Below are positions 50,215-62,200 of a stretch of DNA of 64,000 nucleotides, piece by piece; position 1 is the stretch's first letter, and each line of letters starts with the position of its first letter. The translations under genes were made by a program, and so were the position numbers. The notes below the pieces were generated by a model. It searched no databases, had not been told where the DNA came from, and worked only from the letters and a program-made list of their open reading frames with translations. Source of the DNA: DASSUW01 sp963759375 (lineage in GTDB: Bacteria; Actinomycetota; Thermoleophilia; Solirubrobacterales; Solirubrobacteraceae); the NCBI GenBank assembly GCA_963759375.1, contig CAVWYY010000004.1, positions 186,001-250,000 on the forward strand, written 5' to 3'.

Positions 50215-50902
50215 GTGAACGGTGCACGCGCCATGGTCCTCGACGAGGATCCCGAGCTCGCGGACCTGATACCGGGCCAACAGCTCCAGACGGCCCGCCA
50301 GGCGAGCCTGGCGTCAATCGTCGACATCCCGCTGGGCTGGTGGGACGCCCGGGTGGACTCCGACCGCGCCCGCGAGGGCTACGGGCTGCTGGTGCATCGG
50401 CGGCGTGCTCGTACGGCGCGTCGGCTACGGCGGGCGGTACGGGGCGGAGCTCCTGGCCGACGGCGACCTCCTGCGCCCATGGGAGTTCGACGGCGACGAG
50501 ACGCTGGGGTTCGAGACGACCTGGCGGGTGCTCGCCGGCTGCCGCATGGCCGTGCTCGACATCGTGTGGGCGGACCGCATGGGCCGGTACACGCGCGTGG
50601 GCCCCGCGCTGGCGGGCCGCGCGCTCATGCGCTCGCGCCGCCTGGCGGCGATGATGGCGATCTCGCAGCAGCCGCGGCTCGACGAGCGCCTGTGGATGCT
50701 GTTCTGGGAGCTGGCCGACCGCCACGGCCGCATGACGTCCTCGGGCGTGTATCTGGATCTGCCGCTGACCCACGAGGTGCTCAGCCACCTCGTGGCCGCG
50801 CGCCGGCCGTCGGTATCGGGGGCGCTCACCAAGCTGGCCGACCAGGGCCGGGTGCTGCGCGAGGGGCGCCGCTGGGTGCTGCACGGCGATCCGCCGCATT
50901 AG
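50215..50902 (+). CDS. Crp/Fnr-family transcriptional regulator (one apparent frameshift)
   Basis: About 228 residues if the extra C at 50395 is removed (GTG-C-ATCGGCGGC read as VIGG). The N-terminal part (PELADLIPGQQLQTARQASLASIVDIPLGWW) leads into a cyclic-nucleotide-binding-type beta roll (GYGLLVIGGVLVRRVGYGGRYGAELLADGDLLRPWEFDGDE). A dimer helix follows, then a Crp winged helix at about 160-225 (RMTSSGVYLDLPLTHEVLSHLVAARRPSVSGALTKLADQGRVLREGRRWVLHG). The PRPSVSGAL recognition helix is Crp-like. The cNMP phosphate-binding RxA motif of true CRP is not evident, so the ligand may differ. The start may be the GTG at 50215 or the ATG at 50233. Its stop lies one base before the hairpin array. 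Confidence 0.82.
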
Positions 50903-50903
50903 G

Positions 50904-51293
50904 GCGCCGCCGAACTTCAACTGCGGCTGGGTAGGGAGGTGGGGACGCCCGCGCGGGTGTGTGCATTTCGTCGCACGCATCGCGCCGGCGCCGATCAGTG
51001 CGACGTTACGCACCCATAGTGTGCGTTTCGTCGCACGAACCGACGCGGGCTCGATCGGTGCGACGAAATGCACACGTCGGGTTCGTCGCACGGACGAACC
51101 GCGCGGCGAGTGCGCGACGAGCCTCGGTCGTGTGGGTTTCGTCGCACGGACGGACCCCGCGGCGATGGGTGCGACGAAACCCACGCCACAGGACGGTTTC
51201 GTCACATCGATCGCGCGGCCGCCCACGATTGCGACGAAACCCACGCAGGCGCACCCGCCTCCCTACCCAGCCGCAGTTGACGTCCGCCGGCGC
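50904..51293. repeat. Five-unit hairpin array bounded by 40-base inverted repeats
   Basis: A 390-base element fills the whole gap between two convergent stop codons. Its ends are imperfect inverted repeats of 40 bases (50904-50943 and 51254-51293) sharing AACTGCGGCTGGGTAGGGAG. Between them are five tandem units of 55-60 bases. Each is a hairpin with arms of the type TTTCGTCGCA and TGCGACGAAA, left arms starting at 50966, 51026, 51081, 51137 and 51197 and right arms at 50999, 51059, 51111, 51170 and 51230. Loops are about 20 GC-rich bases. Units differ by substitutions, some keeping pairing (a G:T in unit 2). It resembles REP/BIME elements in form. Short peptides read from it are not real genes. 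Confidence 0.85.
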
Positions 51294-53038
51294 TACGCGG
51301 CGCTGAACCTGCTCCGCGACACGCGCCGCACCCGGCCACTGGCCACGGCAGCGCGCAACGCGGCCGGATACCGACCCGGGCCCCAGAACCGCGCACCGAC
51401 CAGCCGGGCGAGCTCGCGCCGGTCGGTCGGTGCGTCTCGCGCGGCGAGCACGCGACGCGATCGCCTCGACCTCGCGCTCGAGCCCCACGGCCGGGATCGG
51501 CTGCGAGACCGCCATGCCGGGCGACCCGCGGCCCCAGGCCGGCTGCGGCAGCGGCCGGCGCGGCTCGCGCTCGGGCTCCTCGCCTTCGCCCTCACCCTCG
51601 GCCTCCTCGGCCGACAGCGGCTTGGCGATCCCCTCCAGCTCCTGCTGCTCGGCCTTGACGCCGAACAGCAGCTCGACGACGCCGCCGAGCGCCATCACGG
51701 CGGCGCCGATGAAGAACGCGATCGCGACCTGGCCCTCCTCGCCGGACTCGATCATCTTGCCGAACAGGAACGGGCCGGTGATGCCGCCGACCGCGGTGCC
51801 GATCGCGTAGAAGAACGCGATCGCCAGCGCGCGGGTCTCCATCGGGAAGATCTCCGAGACGGTCAGGTAGGCCGAGCTGGCGCCCGCCGAGGCGAGGAAG
51901 AACGTCGCGAGCAGCAGCGCCATGAAGCCCCATAGGCCGAGCGAGCCGCCGGCGAACAGGATCGTCAGGACCACCAGCACGACGGCCGAGCCGAGGTAGG
52001 TGCCCGCGATCATCGGCTTGCGCCCGACCGTGTCGAAGAACCGGCCGAGGAGCACCGGTCCCGAGGAAGTTGCTCACCGCGAACAGCGCGATGTAGATCG
52101 GCACCCGCCCGTCGTCGATGTCGTAGAACGTCACCAGGAACGTGCCGAGCCCGAACGTCACGGCGTTGTAGATGAACGCCTGGCCGACGAACAGCGCGAA
52201 GCCCAGCGTGGTCCGCCGCGGGTAGCGGCTGAACGCGGTCGACGCGATCTCGCGGAACGAGACCACCTTGCGCTGGCGGACCGTGATCGAGTCGCCGGGC
52301 TCGTCGAGCTTCTCGCCGGTCTCCTGCTCGACCTCCTTCTCGATCCCGCCGACGATCCGCTCGGCCTCCTCCTCGCGGCCGTGGATGAACAGCCAGCGCG
52401 GGCTCTCTGGCACGTGCCGGCGCACGATCAGGATCGCCAGCCCGAGCACGGCGCCGATCCCGAAGGCCAGCCGCCAGCCGATGTCGGGCGCGAAGATGTT
52501 CGTGTCGAGCAGAAGCAGCGAGCCGAGCGCGCCGCCGGCGGCCCCGAGCCAGTACGACCCGTTGATGATGAGGTCCACGCGCCCGCGCACGCGTGCGGGG
52601 ATCAGTTCGTCGATCGCCGAGTTGATGGCCGCGTACTCGCCGCCGATGCCGGCGCCGGTGAAGAAGCGCGCGATGTAGAAGTACAGCGCCGAGCCCGCGA
52701 ACGCGGTGGCGATCGTCGCCACCAGGTACAGGACGAGCGTGGCGAGGAACAGCTTCTTGCGGCCCAGCCGGTCGGTGAGCTGGCCGAAGAACAGCGCGCC
52801 CACGCACGCGCCCGCCACGTAGATCGAGCCCGCGCGTCAGCACCTGGCTGTCGGTCAGCGCCAGGCCGCTGTCCTTCTCGGTCAGCCGTGCTGCGATCGA
52901 GCCGACGATCGTGACCTCGAGCCCGTCGAGGATCCAGACGGTCCCGAGGCCGACGATGACCATCCAGTGGAACCGCGCCCACGGCAGGCGATCCAGCCGC
53001 GCGGGGACCTTCGTTTCAACTGTGCCCAGCTCGCTCAT
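51293..53038 (-). CDS. MFS sugar-porter-type transporter (three apparent frameshifts)
   Basis: About 580 residues after removing extra bases near 52834, at 52059 and near 51455. It begins MSELGTVETKVPARLDRLPWARFHWMVIVGLGTVWILDGLEVTIVGSIA. It has motif A as GQLTDRLGRKKLFLATLVLY, the sugar-porter-like RFFTGAGIGGEYAAINSAIDELIPARVRGR, PESPRWLFIHGR (the PESPR motif), and GRFFDTVGRKPMI in the second half. Twelve helices are expected. After the last helix an acidic linker (EAEGEGEGEEPE) leads to an additional 70-residue helical tail ending RVRRVSRSRFSAA, which could instead be a separate small gene. It lies 37 bases downstream of a cupredoxin gene on the same strand, as if importing a sugar product. 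The stop abuts the hairpin array. Confidence 0.85.
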
Positions 53039-53075
53039 GCGGTGCGCGCTACCCGGCGGGAGTGCGCACCGAAAC

Positions 53076-53808
53076 TCAGCCGATTCGCAGCCTCGCGCGA
53101 CTGACCCGCGAGCGGTTTCCGGCGAGGTCCCGGGCACGCATCGCGATGCGGTATCGGCCCGGCTGCAGCCCGCGGACCGTCGAGGGTGCGCGTTCCCTTG
53201 AGGAAGAGCGCACGGCGTCGCGCGACGGTGACGCCGGCGCGCTGCACGCGGAGTGTCACCACGGCGGGCTCGTCGATCCGGAAGCGCACGCGGGCGCTGT
53301 GGCCGCGCGGGCGCGCCCGCACGTGACGAAGTCGTGGCCGCAACGCGTCCGCGGCTTCCCACGAGGTCGGCGCGCCGGTGGTCGTTCGGGAACGGCTGCT
53401 CGCTCAGAGGCGGCGGGGGCGGCGGAGGCGGTGCATTGCCGGCCGCGTCCGTGACGATGACCTGGCCGATCATCGTCGTCGCGTGCATCTGGCAGACGAA
53501 CGTGTAGGTCCCGGGCGCCGAGAACGTGTGGGACGCGGGCGGCGGGCGCGATCGCCGGATCGCCGTTGCGGAAGCTCCAGTTCGAACCGCTCGAGACGAC
53601 GTTGTGGAACGCGGTCGAGCCGGTGAAGCTCCACGTGACGCGTCTCGCCCGCCTTGATCGTCACCGTCGCGGGCGACCAGCGGTTGTTGTAGTTGTCGGC
53701 CTCGGTGCCGTCGACCGCCTGAACGACCGGCCCCTGGCCGGACGCGGCAGGGGCGCCGGCGAGCGCGGCGAGGCCGCGACGCGCGGCGAGCGCGCAACGG
53801 CGCTTCAC
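53076..53808 (-). CDS. Secreted cupredoxin (plastocyanin-like) protein (frameshifted)
   Basis: Fragments in three frames give about 235 residues: an N-terminal signal region (KRRCALAARRGLAALAGAPAASG), then a cupredoxin domain with VQAVDGTEADNYNNRWSPATVTIKAGETV, FTGSTAFHNVVSS, SHTFSAPGTYTFVCQMHATTMIGQV. The type-1 copper ligands His (FHNV), Cys and His (FVCQMH) and Met (TTMIG) are all present. A proline linker (PPPPPPPPL) leads to an Ig-like domain (ARVRFRIDEPAVVTLRVQRAGV...GRYRIAMRARDLAGNRSRVSRARLRIG). At least four single-base shifts occur. The GTG start overlaps the multicopper oxidase stop. It is a likely electron carrier for that oxidase. Confidence 0.75.
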
Positions 53809-55298
53809 GGCGTCACCTCCATCTGCAGCATCATCGCCTTGTCGGCGTGCTCGAGCGCGTGGCAGTGGAACACGTAGCGGCCGCTGTAGGGCGCGAACCA
53901 CGGCGAGCACCGTCACCGTCTCGTTCGGGCAGCACGCCGATCGTGTCCTTCCAGCCCAGCCGGTCGCCCGGATGGACGGGTCCGCTGCTGCGGCTCGAGC
54001 ACGCGGAACAGGAAGCCGTGGATGTGCATCGGGTGCACGCGGTTCGACGTGGTTGACGAACGTCCAGCGCTCGGTGGTGCCATGGCGGGGCCGCGCGTCG
54101 ATCCGGTCGGGATCGAAGTCCCTGCCGCTGATCTGCCACGCGCCGACGCCGAACGCCAGATTCCAGCGGCGGCTCGGCGCTCGCGGCCGGCAGCGGCTCG
54201 CGCGGCCGCAGCCGGCGCGGCACGCGGAAGTCCTCGCTCCCGCCGCCGCGCGACGACGTCGAAGCGCATCACCGCGACCGTGCCGCCCTGGCCGTCGTCG
54301 TTGTGGAGCACGAGCTCGGTGCCGGGGCGGTAGTCGCGGAAGTCGATCACGAGATCGATCCGCTCGGCCGGGTGCAGCGGCACCCGCCGTGCGCACGACC
54401 GGGCGCGCGAGCAGCCCGCCGTCGCCGGCGATCTGCGTCATCGCGCCGCCCGCGCCCGAGCCGCAGCGTGTACGAGCGCGAGTTCGACGCGTTGAGGAAC
54501 CGCAGGCGATACTTGCGTCGCTCGACGCGCATGCGCGGCGAGACGGCGCCGTTGACGAGGATCGTGTCGCCGCGGAAGCCGAGGTCGACGTTCTCGGCGT
54601 AGCGGAACGAGCCGTCCTTGTTGAACGCGTGGTCGGCGATCACGATCGGCACGTCGTAGTCGCCGGTCGGCAGGTCGAGCTCGCGCTCGAGGTCGTCCTC
54701 GAGCACGTACATCGCGAGCAGGCCGTAGTAGAGCGTGTGCGACGTGCGCCCGTGCGCGTGGTCGTGGTACCAGAGGCGTCGCGGCGTCCTGGTGGTTCGG
54801 GTAGTGGTAGTCGAAGCTCCCGCCGGCCGGGATCACGTCCATCGGATGCCCGTCGTGTCCCGCCGGGACGTAGCCGCCGTGCAGGTGGACGTTGGAGTCG
54901 AACGCGAGCGCGTTGTGCTGCCGGACGATGACGCGCGGCCGTTGCGCGCCCGGATCGTCGGCCCGGGGTAGACGCCGTCGTAGCCGTAGATCGGCGTCTG
55001 GAAGCCGGGCAGGACGTCGGCCATCCCCTCGCGGATCGTGACCTCGTAGATGTCGCGCGGCGCGTGCGCGCGGACGCGGCAGCAGCTCGGGGATCCGCGG
55101 CAGGTCGCGCCGGAACGGCTCGAACGGCGAGCGCGCCTGCGCGCGCATGGCCGCGGAGGTGACGACGCGGCGCCCGCCCAGCGAGCCCGGCGTCGCGAGC
55201 GTGCACAGCAGCGCGACGGAGGCGAAGCCGTTGCGCATGAAGTCGCGCCGCGACCAGGCGTCCGCGGGCGGGCGCCAGATCGGATCGAGACCGGTCAC
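53805..55298 (-). CDS. Multicopper oxidase, CotA/SufI-like, Tat-exported (frameshifted)
   Basis: Fragments in different frames spell one laccase-like protein of about 490 residues. A twin-arginine signal begins WSRRDFMRNGFASVALLCTLA. Copper motifs appear in the right order: HLHGG (in SNVHLHGGYVPAGHDGHPMDV), LWYHDHAHG, HPMHIHGFLFRVL, and HCHALEHADKAMMLQMEV at the C terminus, which is HCHxxxHxxxxM with the axial Met of type-1 copper. Three cupredoxin domains are implied (YGLLAMYVLEDD, LRFLNASNSRSYTLRLG). It oxidises a metal or phenolic/organic donor and reduces O2 outside the membrane. About eight single-base shifts break the frame. The GTG start follows GGAGG closely. It sits between two cupredoxin genes. 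Confidence 0.82.
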
Positions 55299-56093
55299 GC
55301 TACCTCCGCACCGCAGCCGCTTCTTGGCGAGCGTCGAACGGTTCCCGAACGCGTCGCGCGCCCGGATCTCGACCGTGTAGCGACCCTTCTTGAGGCGCTG
55401 CTGCGCACCGTCACCGTGCGCGTGCCGGCGCGCGCCTGGACGCGCGCGGACTTGAGCACCTTGCGCGAGCCGCGGCGCTTGATCGCGCACGGTCACGGTC
55501 GCCGGCTCGGAGAGCCGGAACCTCACGCGCACGGCGCGCCGCAGCGCCTTCAGCGCGCACACTGCGCACCGCCGGCTTGACCGTGTCGCGTGCCGGCGGA
55601 GGGCGCGCGGCGTAGTGGTGTGGCCGCCCGGTTGCGGCTGGCGCGGCTGGCGGGCGGTGACGGCGGTCGGCGACGGAGCTCGGCGAGGCGGTCGGATCAA
55701 CCGGCTCGTCCTGGACGGTGATCGTGCCGTCCATCGCGCCCGGATGCGCCTCGCAGACGAACGTGTACACGCCCTCCGTCGGAGAACGTGTGCGTGACGT
55801 CCGCGTGGCCGCTCTCGGACGTCATGCCGGGATCGGCGGCGTACCAGTTCGTGCCGGTGGACTTGCACGTTGTGGAATCCGCCGGGATCGAAGGTCCACC
55901 GCACGCTGTCGCCCGTCTGGATCGTGAGGGTCTTGGCCGGCTCCCAGACGTGGTCCGTGGCGGCGCCGTGGATGCGTGCATGCGCCGCGTGAGCCGCGCC
56001 CGCGACGCCGGCGACGCCCAGGCCGGCCGCGAGAGCGACAGCCGCGCTCGCGGCGTGAACGCCGGTCCGGGACCGACTTCGACCGATACCCAT
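55299..56093 (-). CDS. Secreted cupredoxin protein, first gene of copper operon (frameshifted)
   Basis: About 260 residues from an ATG at 56093. It has a signal peptide (VHAASAAVALAAGLGVAGVAGAAHA), a cupredoxin domain (IHGAATDHVWEPAKTLTIQTGDSVRWTFDPGGFHNVQV...THTFSDGG...YTFVCEAHPGAMDGTITVQ) with copper ligands His (GFHNV), Cys/His (VCEAH) and Met (GAMDG), a low-complexity linker, and an Ig-like domain (VRVRFRLSEPATVTV...KKGRYTVEIRARDAFGNRSTLAKKRLRCGG). It is a paralogue of the cupredoxin at 53,076. No stop separates its last frame from the multicopper oxidase; a shift upstream, or a true fusion, would explain this. About five shifts are needed. Divergent from the giant sugar-dehydrogenase gene. 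Confidence 0.73.
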
Positions 56094-56181
56094 GTGGCTG
56101 CCTCCCCCTCCGTCGCGCTACGACGCGCGGCAGGCTAGCAAGCATCACATGGTCTTTTGCTTGACAGAAATCGAAACTTGA

Positions 56182-56210
56182 TTGACATACGCCGGGTCGC
56201 AGAGATAACT
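56182..56210 (+). promoter_or_regulatory. Promoter of the giant ThuA/sugar-dehydrogenase gene
   Basis: TTGACA (56182-56187), 17 bases, ATAACT (56205-56210), close to the sigma-70 consensus and in a locally AT-rich stretch. A second TTGACA lies 21 bases upstream (56161-56166), giving a direct repeat that may mark an operator. The expected leader is about 35 bases, with GGAGG before the ATG at 56252. The divergent copper operon must start from the same 158-base gap. Confidence 0.6.
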
Positions 56211-56251
56211 TCCTCACCGCCTGCGGGAACGGGAAGGGAGGAGCGGGACCG

Positions 56252-59200
56252 ATGCGTGAGGTCAGGGGGCTGTCGGCACTCGTGCGCGAGCGATCGGGCT
56301 CGTGCGCGCGGGCGTCGGGGCCGATCGGGCTGACCGCCACCGGACACCTGCTGCGGTGCTGTCTCGCGGTGGCGTCGCGGCCATCGTGAGCCTGCTCGGC
56401 GCGACCGGCGCGAGCGCCCAGGCGCCCGCCGTCAAGGTGCTCGTCTTCCACGGAGCGGCGGACGCCGACGGTCAACGCCGGCGTCGCGGCGATCGAGGAG
56501 CTCGGCGCCGACAACGACTTCGACGGTCGAGACCAGCGCAGGATGCGGCTGACTTCACGGCCGGCAACCTCGAGCCAGTACCGGGCCATCGTCTTCCTGG
56601 GCAACTCCGGCGACCAGCTGAACGCCGCGCAGGAGACCGCACTCCAGGCGTACATCCAGAACGGCGGCGGGTTCGTCGGCATCGGCGGCGCCGCCGAGGC
56701 GGAGCCGGGGAGCACGTTCTTCGGCAACCTGATCGGCGCCCGGCCGGCTGCGGGCAGCCCGACCGGCACGAGCCAGCAGGTCGTCGCGGTCGGCGACCGC
56801 GTCCATCCCGCGACCAAGGGCCTCCCGCTCGAGTGGCAGCGCAGCGACGTCTGGTACCAGTGGCAGACGCGGCCCGACCGGCCAGGTGCACACCGTCGCG
56901 CGCTACCACGCCCCGGACGCCCCCGCCGGCGACGGCACCGCCATCGGTGGCACCGACTGGCCGATCTCCTGGTGCCGCGACTTCCAGGGCGGGCGCTCCT
57001 TCTACACCGGCATGGGCCGGACGGCCGCCAGCTACGGGGAGGCCGACTTCCGCACCCACCTGCTCGGCGCGATCCAGTGGAGCTCGGGCATGATCCGCGC
57101 CGGCTGCAAGGCGACGATCGCGGCCAACTACAAGGGCGAGCGCCTCGTCGACGGGACGAGCGGCGACCTCGCGCACACCGGCGAGTCGCACGGCGTCGCG
57201 ATGGCGCCCAACGGCTGGGCGATCTACATCGGCCGCGGCGACTGCCGGACCGACGCGCAGCGCGGCGCCATGATCGGCGCCGGGCCCACGCCACGCATCC
57301 TCGACTTCGCGAACCGCAACGTCGGCATCGGCTGCGGCGACGTCCACGTCTGGGATCCCGAGGCCGTACAACGGCACGGTCAACAGCGGCGACACGCTGG
57401 CCGGGCTCCTGCCGGTCTACGGCGACCGCGGCGGCGGAGCCGAGATCAACGGCAAGTTCGAGTCCGGCATGCTCGGCGTCACCGTGGCGCCCGACTTCGC
57501 GCACGACCGGCCACATCTACCTGCAGTGGTTCCCGACGCTGAACCCGGACAACCCGGTGCATCCGGGCGTCGCGGACGGCGACCAGCGGCGCATCACGAA
57601 GATGGGCCAGGGCCGCGGATCTCCCGCTTCACGATCGACCTGGAGACGAAGAAGCTCGACCTCGACTCCGAGGTCGTGATCTTCACGTACGACACCCAGA
57701 TCTGGAGCTGCTGCCACCAGGGCGGCGGCATGGGCTTCGACTCCGAGGGCAACCTCTACGTCACCGTCGGCGACTCGAACTCGTCGCAGAGCACGAACGG
57801 CTACTCGGGCAACTATCCAGCCCGCCACTGCCCGACCGGCGACCCGGCGGTCGCCTCCAACACCCACTGCGGCAGCAACAGCATCTCCTACAACGACGCG
57901 CGCCGCACCGCCGGGAGCACCAACGATTACAACGGCAAGATGCTGCGCTTCAACCCGATCGACACGATCCCGGACGGAGCGCAGCCGACGGTCGGCGTCG
58001 GCACCACGTACAGCCTGCCGACGCGCGGCCTCGCCGAACGGGCCGAACCTGTTCAACGGCACCGAGGGCGGCGGCGGCAAGACCAAGCCCGAGATCTACG
58101 CGATGGGCCTGCGCAATCCGTCGCGCCTGTTCATCGATCCCGAGACCGACATCCCGTACTCGGCGTGGGTCGGCCCGGACGCCGGGTCGCCGTCGGCGAC
58201 CCAGGGCCCGTCGACGTACGAGAACGCGACGCAGCTCGCCGCGGCCGGCAACTACGGCTGGCCCTACTGCATGGGCAACCAGCAGGCGTACCGCGACCGC
58301 GTCGCCGACGGCTCGCTGCGCACCGCCAACGCCGCCGGCTACGTCAACGGCGGGCCGCGAGCGCGCCCACGCCGGGCTGGTACGACTGCAAGAACCTCGT
58401 CAACGACTCGACGAACAACACCGGCCTGACGGTGCTGCCGCACGAGACCGGCACGGGGAAGGACGCCGGCACCGCGCGGCCGACCAACCTCTGGTACAGC
58501 CGCGGCAACCCGGGGGGCGCCAACGGCTGCCCGACGTTCCCGCGCGAGCTGGGCGCCGACGGCGGCGCCGAACTACGGCGCCACGCCCGACGCAGCTCTG
58601 CCCGTACCTGACCGCATCGGGCGCGACCGTCTTCAACGGCCCGGTCTACCGCTACGACGACGACGCGACGGACAACTCGGCGCGCTGGCCGAAGTACTGG
58701 GACGGGCGCTGGTTCCTGCAGGACTTCAGCAACAACAGCGCCAAGCACGGCCTGCTGCTCGACCCGGCGACCGACCAGGACGGCGGCAAGCCGGTCTACG
58801 CGGACAGCCTCCGCGGCGTCCTGAACTGGCGGCGCCAACTACATGGACTCCAAGTTCGGGCCCGACGGCGCGCTGTACGTGCAGGTCTACGACGGCTTCT
58901 TCACAACCGGTCCCGGCGCCGGCCTGTACCGGTTCTCCTACACCGGCGGCCCCGACACGCCGAATCCCGACCCGCAGTGGAGCACGACCGGCGACGGCCC
59001 GGGAGATCCGCTTCTCGCTCGGTCGCTCGGGCGGCGTGGCCTACGAGTGGGACTTCGGCGACGGCAGCCCGACCTCGGACGAGCCGAGCCCGACCCACAC
59101 GTACGCCGCGGCCGGCACGTTCAACGCCAAGCTGACCGTCACGTACGCCGACGGCGAGGAGCTCTCGAAGACGGTCCAGGTGATCGTCGGCGACGACACC

Positions 59201-62200
59201 GCCGCGCCCACCACGACGCCACCGCGCGAGCGCACCGGCGACGGCCCGGTCGAGGTCACGCTCAGCGCCACCGACGGCGCCGGCGGCAGCGGCGTCGAGT
59301 GGACCGAGTACCGGATCGACGGCGGCGCCTGGACGCGGAGCGACAACACCGGCGAGGACGATCCCTTCGTCACGACGTTCACGGTCAGCGGCGACGGCGA
59401 CCACACCGTGGAGTTCCGTTCGCGCGACCGCGCCGGCAACGTCGAGGACCCGCCCGGCCGGTGTCGTTCACGATCGAGCCGGAGCGGCGGGGGCCGCAGC
59501 TGCCTGCCGCTGTCGGACGAGTTCGACGGCAGGGCGCTCGACCCGAAGTGGGAGCTCGTCAACCCGAACCCGACGAACGCAGCCGAGCGTGGCCGACGGC
59601 CAGCTGACGCTGCCGCTCGTACCCGGCGACCTGTACGGCGGCGACCGGCAGCGCGCAGATGATCCTCCAGCAGGCGCCGGCCGACTCGTGGGTGGCGACC
59701 GCCAAGGTCGCGCACGCCAACGTCGACACCGACGGCGAGGCGGCAGGGCTGGCGCTCATCAACAGCTTCGACCCGAACAACTTCGTCAAGACCGCCGTGC
59801 AGTACAAGTCGGACACCGACCCGGACACGGCGGGCGACCAGCCCGGCAAGTGGGCCGAGCGGGTGCTGACGTCGGACGGCGGCGCCGTCGATGATCCCGC
59901 CCGAGACGGTGCCGTGGCCGAACTCCGGTGCGCTGAACCTCACGGGCGACTACGTCTGGGTGCGCTTCGTCCACGACGCGGCGGCGAAGACGATCACCAC
60001 GTGGACGTCCACGAACGGGACGACGTTCACGAAAGTTCGGCGCAGGCGATCACCGTCGAGCAGTACCTCAACCAGCCCGGCGGCCTGAGGGTCGGCCTGT
60101 TCGGCAAGCACGACGGCTCCGGCGACGACGAGGTCGGAGTCGACGCGTTCAACGTCGTGTCCGGCACTGCGGATCCGCAGACGCCGGGCGACGACTGCGG
60201 CGGCGGCGGGCGAGTGCCCGCAGACCGACGAGTTCGACGGCACGGCGCTCGGCGACAGCTGGGAGGTCGTGAACCCGAACCCGGCGGACGCTCGCAGTCG
60301 GCGGCGGGAACGTGACGCTGACCAGCGCGCCAGGGCGACGTCCGCAGCGCAACGTTCACCGCCCAGAACATCCTCCTGCAGGAGGTGCCCGAGGGCCCGT
60401 GGACGGCGACGATGAAGCTCGATCACACGGCGATCACGGCCAACGGCCAGGCCGCCGGCATGGTCGTCTACGGTCAGCAGGATCCGAACTACTTCGCCAA
60501 GATCGACGGTGCAGTACAAGAACGACGTCGATCCTAACACTCCGGGCAACCAGAGCCGGGAAGTGGGTCGAGCGGACGCTCACCACGAACGGCGCCGCTC
60601 AACGGCAGCTACGGCGGCCAATTCCCGAACAGCGGGGCGCTCGACGCCGCCGACGAACGACCTGTGGATCCGCGCGCGCTACGACGGCACCAACGTGATC
60701 AGCGAGTACTCGTACGACGGTGAGACGTGCACGCCGCTGGCCCCGCCGGTCCCGGCCAACGAGTACGGGCCGAACGGCGTGACGAAGATCGGCCTGTTCG
60801 TCAAGCACGACGGCAGCGGCCCGGCCGACGAACGTCAAGTTCGACTCCTTCGAGGGTCGAGGCCGAGAGCTGCGGCGAGACGGGGGACACGACCCCGCCG
60901 CGCACGACGCATGAGCTCGATCCGGCCGAGCCGAACGGCGACAACGACTGGTACACGTCGCCGGTCGAGGTCACGCTCAACGCCACCGACAACGAGGGCG
61001 GCTCGGGCGTCGACGTCACGGAGTACCGCTTCGCGGGCGACGAGGAGTGGACCACGTACACGGGTCCGTTCAACGTCGACGACGAGGGCTCGGCACACGA
61101 TCGAGTACCGCTCGACCGACCAGGAGGGCAACATCGAGAGCACGCAAGTCGGTGACCTTCCGGATCGACCCGACCGCGCCGACGACGACGGCGAAGCTCA
61201 ACGGCGAGGCCCCGAAGCCGCGACTACGACGGTCCGGTGGAGGTCGACCTCGACGCGACCGACGGCGACGGGTCCGGCGTGCGGGCGACCGAGATCCGCG
61301 TCGACGGCGGCGAGTGGCAGCCGTACGTGGAGGAGGAGACGATCCTCAACTCGGCGGCCGATCTCGAGAAGTGGGAGCAGGCCGGGCCCGGCGGGCTCAA
61401 CTGGATGACCGACGAGGGCGGCTTCGCCCGCACCTCCGGCGGGCTGGGCATGCCGTGGTACCCGGTCAAGGACTTCGGCGACTTCTCGCTGAAGCTCCAG
61501 TGGCGCGACTCGAGCACCGGCACGAACGGGAACTCCGGCGTCTTCGTGCGCTTCCCGAACCCGACGGAGGCGGTCCGCGGCCGCCGGCGGAGCGGTACCC
61601 GTGCCAGGTCGGCTCGGCGACGAGCGATCCGGCCTGGGTGGCGATCTACTGCGGCCACGAGATCCAGATCAACGACCACCAGGGCGACGCCAGAAGACCG
61701 GCTCGATCTACAACTTCTCGCCGAACGACGAGACGCAGGCGCAGATTCAGCCGAAGGGGACGTGGGTCGACTACGAGGTCCGGGTCGTCGGCCAGCAGTA
61801 CACGATCATCCGCAACGGCGACGGTCGATCAAGTAGTTCCTGAACGCGCCCGACCAGCAGTCGACGCGGGCCGGCGATCCGTCGACCACCGACCGCCAGT
61901 TCGCGCGCGGCTACATCGGGCTCCAGAACCACGGCACGCAGCGACGTGATCGACTTCCGCAACGTCCGCGTGCTGTCGCTCGACGAGGGCTCGGTCCGCG
62001 GGCCGGTCACCGTCGAGGGCGACGGCGAGCACACGGTCGAGTACCGCTCGACCGACGTGGCGGGCAACGAGGAGGCGATCAAGAAGGTCGACTTCACGAT
62101 CGGCGGCGCGGCCGACGACGAGACCCGCCGGTGACGACCCATGCGCTCGACCCGGCGCAGCCGGGCGCGGGCGGGACGTACGACGGCCGGTGGACGTGAC

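Noticed and set aside
50950..51290. CRISPR-like array
   Set aside because: The repeated units are hairpins with diverged loops and variable spacing, not identical repeats with unique spacers of fixed length, and no cas gene is present.
50959..51935. Open frames running through the hairpin array in several registers, with repeated FVARTDPAAMGATKPT-like peptides
   Set aside because: They arise from translation of the palindromic units in every frame and strand, have no ribosome-binding sites and show no protein-like composition outside the repeat.
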